Part shown: in pieces, positions 57,401 through 64,000 of the stretch
Position numbering within the stretch: position 1 is the stretch's first letter
Layout: each line of letters starts with the position of its first letter
Assembly: GCA_030267565.1 (NCBI GenBank)
Contig: BRXU01000003.1
Span: forward strand, 7,477,001 to 7,541,000
DNA from: Pleodorina starrii
Lineage: Eukaryota > Chlorophyta > Chlorophyceae > Chlamydomonadales > Volvocaceae
Direction of reading: 5' to 3'
DNA length: 64,000 nt
The notes under the pieces: generated by a model
Database searches by the model: none
Told to the model about the DNA's origin: nothing
Seen by the model: the letters and a program-made list of their open reading frames with translations, nothing else
Made by a program: the position numbers and the translations under genes

Positions 57401-60400
57401 GGATGGAGTCACGAGGGTGGCTGTTTTGTAAAGAAAGGCGGTCCAATCAGCAGTGCCCCTTCTTCGTTATCATGGACGGGGAAGCAAGCGTAGCACCGCG
57501 CCGTGTGTGGTGGTCTGGTGGACGGATGGCAAGCGCCCCGAGCGCATTTGCCTGCCCGTGCGTGCGTGCGTGGATGAAAGCACAAACGAGACAATGCGTG
57601 ACAAGCAAAAATGTGTTGGTCCTGTGTATGTGTGCGTTGTCATGGACGAGCCGTGGTAGGCATAGCGTACAACCCGCATCTATCCTCCACTGCCCGCCGG
57701 CGGTTCGTGTACCTACCTTCCCGTGTCGTCGTCTGGGGTCCGGAGTTGATGCGGTAAAAGAGGTCCAGATCGTTCACAAGAAGATTGGATACGGATGCCT
57801 GGACGGCGGCTGGGTAGTCGTGCCACACCAGCGCCGCAATGATGGGCCTGAATAAACCAGGAACGAGATAGTTTCATGGATAATGAATAACAGCTAATAA
57901 TACCGGTAATGAAACAAACCAGCGCATGAATGTATGTATGTACGTGCGCGCACACACGCACCCGGTGCCGGCGGCCTTTAGTCCTGTCAGGGTGACGAGC
58001 TGCCCCGTTTGGATGGTGCCCAGGTCCGCCACTTGGATGCGCATGTTGGCGTGCGTGAGGCCGGGCAGGGGCAGAGCGCCACTCAGATCCAGACGGCCCC
58101 AACCCTGCATGCATTATCAACACACACGTATTACACACTCGTACCGTAATCCTATCATCATCATCAGGTAATAAGTGGTACGCGCCATAGTGGGAACCCG
58201 CTCTCCTGGAGCCTCGCTGGAGACCACTGCAACAAATACTTCTACAGTACCCAGCAGCAGGGTGGTTATTGCCGTACGTCGTACGTCGGTGGCCGTTTAC
58301 CGGCGTGCGATGTACGATATCCACGCACGTACGTACGTACCTGGAAGGCGTCTGGGGCCTGACCCAGGATGGTCCCCGATGAGCGAGCAAAGCCTCCCTG
58401 TCGAACGTTTGGTAGCAGATAGAGCGAGGTGGCGAGTAGGTATGGAGGTATGTACTCAGGGACGACGCTCGTTTGATAGCATGTATAGCAGCAGAGCATG
58501 GCAGCAGAGCATGCATGTATGGCAGCAGATAGACAATGTAATTACTCCTCACCTTCAGGGATTGAGCCCCAGCAATAGCGGCTGCCTGCGTGCATTTCCA
58601 TCCATACATTTCCATACGATGATACATCAGTTTCCATCCGTCAGTAAGTAAGCCAGACGTACGTGCCAGTTTCTCACTACCCGTATTACGTCCGTCCGTC
58701 AGTATGGCGGGATGGGTTCGTTCGTTCAAATGCGTGCGCGCTTCGTTGCGTGTGCACTGTTCTTAGCTATGCATGTATGAACGGCAACCGCAACATCGAT
58801 TGCCCAGGAAGGGTAGGCGGGACGGATAGTACGCACGGCCGCCAGCCGGCAAGGGGCGGGGCGGGTCGATAAATGCTTGTGCCGACCATTGAACATTTGC
58901 GCTGCTGCGTGACGAGACTTCCATTCGCACATGCACGATGTAGACCTGCCCCATTCTGCCCCGCTCATAATAAACGCATGCCTGCGAGACCACGTTCGAA
59001 ACCTAAGGTGAATTCACCTTGATCAGCATTCCTGACGCGTCGAACCCGACAGAGTTGACCGCCTGTCGGTCGCCTTCTGGATACATGCCGTCCCTGCGCA
59101 AGGTTGGTTGGTTGGTTGGTCGCATTATATATTGGAGACGATCGAGCGCACTGGCGGCGGTGCCGGTGGGTACGTAATAACGTAACCCGCCCTCCCACAT
59201 CAGGTTCGTTGAGCGAGGGATGGGATACGGCCCAAAAGGAAACCCGCGCCCTCCAAGCAACCGATCAGATGCTTTCCGGTAGATAGGTGCCACTGCTAGG
59301 CTGGCCCAGTACAAATGATATGTACATACGTGCGTGCATACTCGCCCGTCCTTCTACTAAGTAGCACAGCAATACATACACGCACACACACCTGAAATAG
59401 TTGCGCATCAACGCCAGGTGTCCGGATGCCTGTTCAGTGAATCACGGCGGCGGCGGCCGCGCACGGAGGACATTACAATCAACATGGTGCGTGAGCGAGG
59501 GGGAGCCACAATGGTTTCAAGCGAGACAACATCCGTGCGTTGCCGCACAGCAGTAAGTGCGGCGCAGCCGGCACGCACGCACCGAACTAACGTTCGAGCA
59601 AACCATTCATGCAATTTATTGATCAATCCGGAGGCAGGTTGTGTCCGATGCACGCAGGGTGCGAGGCCTAATTAATGACCGACACTTACTTACCATCGGC
59701 GTTGCCATGGACGTCCCCTGCATAGTCACGGTGTCCGCAGGACAGGTTGAGCCTGCAGAAAATAAACACGTGTGGGGTGTCGGGACATATATGTATAAAT
59801 GTTCGGAAAGTAGTACGTATGTAGTGGGAATGTATGTTTGGATAGATGGGTCACTCATTCCGTTGCTTGTTCACAGCGCGCGCGATCACGTGCGTGCTTC
59901 GGACGGCAGGATACTGTCCGTCGATCGTCGTCTGACGGCAGCCACTAAGCTGCTGGCACGCTCAGTCATGCATCTATCTAACTTTATTTCCAGCCCATCA
60001 GTGGATAGACATATAGGCAGCTACATACGCAAATGTCTACATTTATCCGAAAGCATTCGTTCGTTCGTGAGAGCGAGCGTGGAAATGACCAGCAACGAAT
60101 GACCGCTTACTGGTTGAGCCCGAAGTAATTGTGCTTCCCGCGGATGCCGAGAGGACTTGCGCCCCAGGCGCGACGATGTCGGGCTTGATGAGACCGCCCG
60201 GCCAGGGACCATGGGAGGAGAAGTAGGCAATGCTGTCCACGCCAATGTTGATGTTCGGCTGCGCGCAGATAGATAGATAGATAGATAGATGCACATGCAT
60301 ACATGTATACGTATAAAATATGCGCGGACATCGACATCCTGCCTCCCATTGTTGCGCACATACATACATAATAAATATTCGTGTGGCACAAATGTATACG

Positions 60401-63400
60401 GCAGATGTTCGGAGTTAAATTTCCGTGCGTGGCGTGCAAGGACGTACGTACGCTTAAGAAGGCGCACAATGACGACAAAGCAAGCAAGCCTAATTAAGCG
60501 CGCGCGAGGACAGGCGCACATACACATACGCACGGGCAGTCCCTAACTTGCACGAGCTATCTGGTCAGGTCATTATTAGCTAGACAGGAGGCTAGTATGG
60601 CGTACGGCGTCGTCGTACGTACTCACATAGGTCAGGCACGTCATGTGGAACTTGGAGTTACCGGAGGTCGTCATTACACTCTTGAGGTAAGCCCCGTGAC
60701 CCTGCGTGCACACACACACATGTTTATTTGTGTGTCTGTGTGTGTTTATATACACATATATGTGTGTACATGCAGTGTATACAGTATGCAGATACCGACG
60801 CACTCGAACGAATGTACGTCATGTACGGCATGTCCGCACTGACCTTGGTGACAACCCCGAACAATATTGTCGGGCTGATGGTGAGCCCCTCGTCCGCAAA
60901 GCTATCATCTGCCCGCATGAAGATGGCCGCGGCCGCCCTGGAGTTGACGGTATTGGTGGCGCGCGTGTCGTCGGTGCAGCTGCCGTCGCCCATGTCCACC
61001 ATCACTATCTTGCCGCTGTAGTCCCCGACCAGGGCGCTGCAGGCTCCCACCGGGTTGGCCAACACCGCTGTGACCTCCTGTGAGATACGGATGTAGAGCA
61101 TACATTCATTCAGTCACATACACACCACCACATACACATACATACATCGATGCATGCATGTATGTATGTATGTCGGTTCGTTTATTACATGCGAAGTAAT
61201 AAGATCATGATGATGAATTGCTTGGCGAAGTCTATCTTCATGGGCACGTACGGCGGCCTCATGTCGATCACACATCGATCCATACATCATGCATGGATGG
61301 CTACAGCAGCAGCTGCGGTCTATCTAGTAGACTGCTGCTGCTGGACCTGGATTGAGGCTGGACGAAGTACATGCCGTTCCAGGAGGGACCGATGGATGGA
61401 AGGTAAGTACGTATGGCTGAAACAGACGGACATAAGAAGTAGACGACGGAAAAGAGACGTTGAGCGACCAAGCAGCCTTGCTGATGAGAATAATAATCGA
61501 TACGGTAGATGGTTTAGGCTTTCGTTTAGGATAGGTGGGGGTCAGCTTAGTGTCTGTTGAATGCTCGCTGAGTGAAAGGATGGATGGAGGCGCAGGATGG
61601 ACGGACGTTCGGCGCACCGACGACGCACGCAGCGCACCTTATTCTCGAGCATTGTTTTCCATTGGTAAGAGTACGCTCCGGTGGAGGAGGTGGCTGGCCA
61701 GAGCTGCAGCAGACAAATAATAACAAAACGACGGACATGCATATATGCACCCACGCGCGCGGGTAGTGTAGGTATTCGGGTTGGCATGCAGCAACACGTT
61801 AGTAATTATATACATTAGTCATCATCATCGTACATCCCCGAATGGAGCCACCGCGTCTACTTTGGTCGTGCGTGAGTGAGTATCCAACGAATGTACATTT
61901 ATGGATGGACACAAAGGTGCACGCGTTCATACCGCCGTGCATAAATGGGCGCCCAGGCGTACGTTAACTTGCGGGCGGTCGTTCAAGCACGCAACAATAA
62001 GGCAAGCGTATGTATGAAAAGAATTTAGGACAAGATCCCACACGCTCTACCTCTCATATTGCAACATCATTTGTACTGCCTGCTGGCTTAAATAATGCAT
62101 CGGCGGCGGGCGCAAGCAAGCAAGCAAGGTAGGTGTGCGTGCGCCGGTTGCGAGGTTACTTACCCCTGACTGCTGTGTGACATTGTTGCGGTCCAAGTGC
62201 CGAAACATGAAAATGAACTGGTCGTTCCAAGTGGTGACATCCTTGGGGTGATTCGTGGAAGCACCGACGGACAGAATGTTCTGTTCGTGTACGTACGTCG
62301 GTGTGCGTGCGTGTCCATCCGGGGGTGGGAGGGAGGGGGGGGCACCGACGACCTTATTCATTTAGGCACGCACATACAGTCGGTATCCCCTTCATAAAAG
62401 GTTGATTGCTCGATCGGTGATCGGTATCACGTAATGCACGTCCATTCCATTCCTGCATTTTACGTACCGTAATAGGGTACACCAAGCAAGAAAGCCCGCA
62501 GGCCCGCATGCAGATCACCGCACGCACACACACACACACATACACACCCAGACATGCATGCATACACATCTTGAACGACGGAGGCATATTTATGAGAACG
62601 AGCCATGGGGCGGGGTGAACGTGTCATCATGCGGACGACGGATGCGCGCCGCCTTTTTTGCTTACCTTCGAGGTGCCTGGGGCCCCGACGGTAGCGATAA
62701 AGTTGTTTGCGCCTACGTACGCAGCGATCGAGGTGGGAGGTACAACGAACAATGAACGGCAAGTGAGCCCGCAGCATAGCAGCACGTGACGCATGCCATA
62801 GACATTTTTTAGTTAGGTTTTTAGAGTTTTAGGGGTTTAAGTGTTGTATGAGGTAGGGTTTTTAGGTTTTTGGGTTCTCGCTTAAAACCCGAACATACAG
62901 TCGGATCATCACGTGCCTGAATTTCCCGCAGCCACCAAGCTGAGAAAATCAGGATTCCGCCAGGCGAACAGGTCGAAGCCCTGCGCCTGTGTGTCGTACC
63001 GAACGCCCCAAGCACCGCCGTATCCCCAGCTGTCGGAACTCAGGCGTGCGCCCACGTCGTAGTGGACCTGCGAGCGAGCACACGTACGTAGTGCGTGGAC
63101 CGCAGCGCAACGCAGCAGCAGCGTACGTGTGTAGATAGCCTCCCGCCGCCGCCGGGTACGTAGCAGCCGGGTACGTAGCAGCAGCAGCGTACGTGTGTTG
63201 GGATGTTTGTGTGTGCATCTATATACCGCGCTGCATGCTGGCTGGTTGGTAGATAGGTAGGTCTGTACAAAGACTGCTGGGCGCACGCACAGCAAGTTGC
63301 AAATGCGCACATATACATGCATACAGCAGCAACGAAATAACGCGGGTATGGTTGATAGGGTGCGGGCTGCAGCTGGCGGCGGCTCTTCTCTGTTGCAGGT

Positions 63401-63713
63401 TCGAGCACACACATACACACACGCCTGTTCGGTTTCAGTATTCTCCCTTCGTTATTTTACGCCCACATACCTCGCAGCAGCGAGCGTGTGTACGTATGTA
63501 CGTATGTACTCACTTTCAGGAGCGCAGTCTCGACGGGCCAGGGCACCGACAAGCCATATTGGTACGGGCTGGACATATCCACAAAGCTGATCTTGGCCGC
63601 CGGCGCCGCACCCGTGTCGCTGTACAGGAGGCCCGTCGTCTTGGCACCGGCAATGGTACCACACACGTGCGTGCCGTGGCCGTCCTTCTCATCGCCGTAG
63701 TAGCGCTTCTGGT
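48471..63713 (-). CDS. Membrane-anchored subtilisin-like protease (S8) with five tandem DLD domains, 5' partial
   Basis: Minus strand; the N-terminus and catalytic Asp lie beyond the right edge. Exons: 63713-63514, 63067-62917, 62712-62666, 62280-62164, 61703-61638, 61077-60844, 60701-60627, 60258-60111, 59752-59694, 59429-59392, 59093-59018, 58585-58553, 58397-58341, 58104-57962, 57847-57717, 57273-57056, 56044-55888, 55002-54846, 54552-54242, 53802-53032, 52563-52018, 51549-50899, 50560-50108, 49612-48471. The frame is continuous for 1993 residues. Seen: catalytic His in DGHGTHVCGTIAG; oxyanion Asn in AAGNSG; TVGAPGTSKNILSVGA; a PA-like insert (SGKIVMVDMGDGSC); IKPDIVAPG; catalytic Ser in GTSMATPM; GWGRLDL; a KP-43-like barrel with LVWHDYP and NDLDL. 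Then three C-x-L/T-x-C subrepeats, five DLDI/DLDF domains with SPPP rods between, and a C-terminal membrane helix followed by RRNRK. Likely a cell-surface protease acting on matrix or wall; the substrate is unknown. One intron uses a GC donor. Confidence 0.92.
48490..48595 (-). other. C-terminal transmembrane anchor of the subtilase
   Basis: Encodes FPKMAVTLGSVFGGLAVIAL continuing through an Ala/Val-rich helix and then RRNRKLRSR, ending in ITPT and TGA at 48473-48471. About 25 hydrophobic residues followed by positive charge predict a type I membrane protein with a very short cytoplasmic tail. Confidence 0.85.
48895..49235 (-). repeat. SPPP/PAPP rod in the last subtilase exon
   Basis: A Pro/Ser/Ala-rich rod between the fifth DLD domain and the membrane helix, built from repeated SPPSPPSPAPPP-type units. 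It resembles the hydroxyproline rods of pherophorins and other volvocine wall proteins and probably spaces the ectodomain from the membrane. Confidence 0.8.
49225..49612 (-). other. Subtilase DLD domain, copy 5 (membrane-proximal)
   Basis: AVDLDIFVAWTFGGSEYKIT, GGTYGGDNSA, EAVTWRN, YQICSKWW, then VGFMGSF. The conserved first strand (PWLRFETTWLTG) is in the preceding exon. Confidence 0.8.
50108..50560 (-). other. Subtilase DLD domain, copy 4
   Basis: TTSDLDIVVAWTDAAGTNY, YEGDNI, WEAVVWNNSARLPDAAEYR, GPTYNVTL. It lacks the long Pro rod of the other copies and ends directly in MPWLRFETTW for the next copy. Confidence 0.8.
50899..51549 (-). other. Subtilase DLD domain, copy 3, with Pro rod
   Basis: STADLDILVSWATADGAVYS, GGRYEGDNI, EAVSWNDTALPPD, GPTYNVTL, GFLGSFAY, then a PPPPSP rod and MPWLRLMIKW. 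The exon is phase 1 at both ends. Confidence 0.8.
52018..52563 (-). other. Subtilase DLD domain, copy 2, with Pro rod
   Basis: NTADLDILVSWSYGGASYD, GGMYEGDNI, ESVSWNNSARQPD, GPTFNISL, GFLGSFAYPP, then a short Pro rod and MPWLRFSIAW. Phase 1 at both ends. Confidence 0.8.
52668..52760 (-). repeat. Dispersed repeat copy in a subtilase intron
   Basis: On the minus strand it ends in CACGGGCTCCGGCCTACACG followed by TGGATAACA. It shares the TTACCCTTCACGGG block with the copies at 5990 and 19585, then diverges. It lies in the intron 52564-53031. Confidence 0.6.
53032..53802 (-). other. Subtilase DLD domain, copy 1, with long Pro rod
   Basis: NTDDLDILVVWSVDGKDYL, GGTYESDN, EAVSWRVTTFPPD, YRICVLIYG, NFIGSFAYPP, then a rod of about 110 Pro/Ser/Ala residues and LPWLRFRMSW. 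The largest copy exon; phase 1 at both ends. Confidence 0.8.
55146..55247 (-). repeat. 3' LTR of the TRIM element
   Basis: 102 bp, TGTA...TACA. It differs from the other LTR at about two positions (T/C near 55181 and C/T near 55238), so the insertion is recent. Confidence 0.88.
55525..55626 (-). repeat. 5' LTR of the TRIM element
   Basis: 102 bp partner of 55146-55247. On the minus strand it is followed at 55523 by the primer-binding-site-like TGGTATCGAGACC. Confidence 0.88.
56081..56152 (+). repeat. Interstitial telomere-like repeats
   Basis: Several TTTTAGGG and TTTAGGG units (GGGTTTTAGGG, TTTTTTAGGGTTTAGGG, GGTTTTTAGGGTTTTAGG), the telomere words known in Chlamydomonas and plants. They are imperfect and short, in the subtilase intron 56045-57055. 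Confidence 0.7.
56208..56758 (+). repeat. 19-bp minisatellite, 29 units
   Basis: Exactly 551 bp, fitting 29 units of 19 bp with consensus close to GACCCACGGGCCCAGCCTC and variants ending GGATC. Since 19 is not a multiple of three, all three frames read a 19-residue periodic peptide, which creates long open frames that are not genes. It is inside the subtilase intron 56045-57055. Confidence 0.92.
62812..62876 (+). repeat. Degenerate telomere-like tract
   Basis: TTAGGTTTTTAGAGTTTTAGGGG and later AGGGTTTTTAGGTTTTTGGG. It lies in the subtilase intron 62713-62916, again an imperfect TTTTAGGG-like stretch. Confidence 0.5.
62915..62916 (-). other. GC splice donor in the subtilase gene
   Basis: The exon ending AATTCAG is followed on the minus strand by GCACGT rather than GT. 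Splicing here to the acceptor before 62712 gives AAGNSG-ANNFIATVGAPG, the expected subtilase sequence in frame. The nearby GTGATG would shift the frame. CAG|GC fits the known GC-AG intron class. Confidence 0.7.
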
Positions 63714-64000
63714 CTGCGTGCGCACTCGACGCACGGATGGAACGGTGGCGGGAGATTGCGTGCGCATGCATGTACATACGTGAGCGATCATATCAATAAG
63801 CATTCGTTCGTTTACGCAGGTAGGGATGGGGTGGGTGGGGCATGTAAAAAACATGCGACCATACGACAAATATAACAGCCACACATTTATACGCTTGTCC
63901 GTACCGATGTACGGCTTCGACACGGCTTGTGTATGTATGCAGCCGCGGTGCGTGTCATCATCACACGCATGTATGCATGCATGCAGACACACGCAGGGAA

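Overview
This window is nuclear DNA from a green alga of the volvocine/Chlamydomonas type. The signs are GC-rich coding exons split by many short GT-AG introns, long Ala/Gly/Pro low-complexity inserts, UGUAA polyadenylation signals, an LHCB4 (CP29) antenna gene close to the Chlamydomonas protein as I remember it, a gametolysin-type (M11) metalloprotease, and a hydroxyproline-rod cell-surface protease. Short TTTTAGGG-like tracts also fit. I did not identify the species. No database search was run. Family assignments rest on motifs, and exon models rest on splice sites plus reading-frame continuity.

Layout. (1) 0.2-4.6 kb, + strand: gametolysin-like M11 metalloprotease with a proline-rich C-terminus; the 5' end is unresolved. 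(2) 8.1-5.8 kb, - strand: a nuclear YidD (membrane-insertion efficiency factor) homologue with four visible exons; the first exon was not found. (3) 10.26-11.84 kb, + strand: LHCB4/CP29, four exons, complete. (4) 22.7-14.05 kb, - strand: a FAM135-type serine esterase (DUF3657 plus DUF676), sixteen exons that join in frame to 1041 residues. (5) 26.8-28.5 kb, + strand: an unrecognised Ser/Gly/Ala-rich protein. (6) 32.8-40.8 kb, + strand: an HMA1-like heavy-metal P1B ATPase, ten exons, 1397 residues, with His-rich regions at both ends. (7) 44.76-44.12 kb, - strand: a possible 124-residue protein; 45.1-46.06 kb, + strand: a possible His/Gln-rich exon. (8) 63.7-48.5 kb, - strand, entering from beyond the right edge: a membrane-anchored subtilase with at least 24 exons and 1993 visible residues. 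It carries an S8 domain with a PA-like insert, a KP-43-like beta-barrel, three trefoil-like subrepeats, five tandem DLD domains separated by Pro rods, and a C-terminal transmembrane anchor.

Three genes have plastid links (YidD for thylakoid protein insertion, LHCB4 for PSII light harvesting, HMA1 for envelope metal transport). Two encode proteases likely to act on the extracellular matrix or cell wall. Neighbouring genes do not form an operon or an obvious pathway.

The most unusual items are: the subtilase with five exon-duplicated domains, the inner exons all of phase 1-1; a complete 481-bp TRIM-type mini-retrotransposon with 102-bp LTRs, primer-binding site, polypurine tract and 5-bp target duplication inside a subtilase intron, plus a 41-bp deleted solo LTR with its own target duplication at 30.3 kb; and two short dispersed repeat families found mostly in introns.
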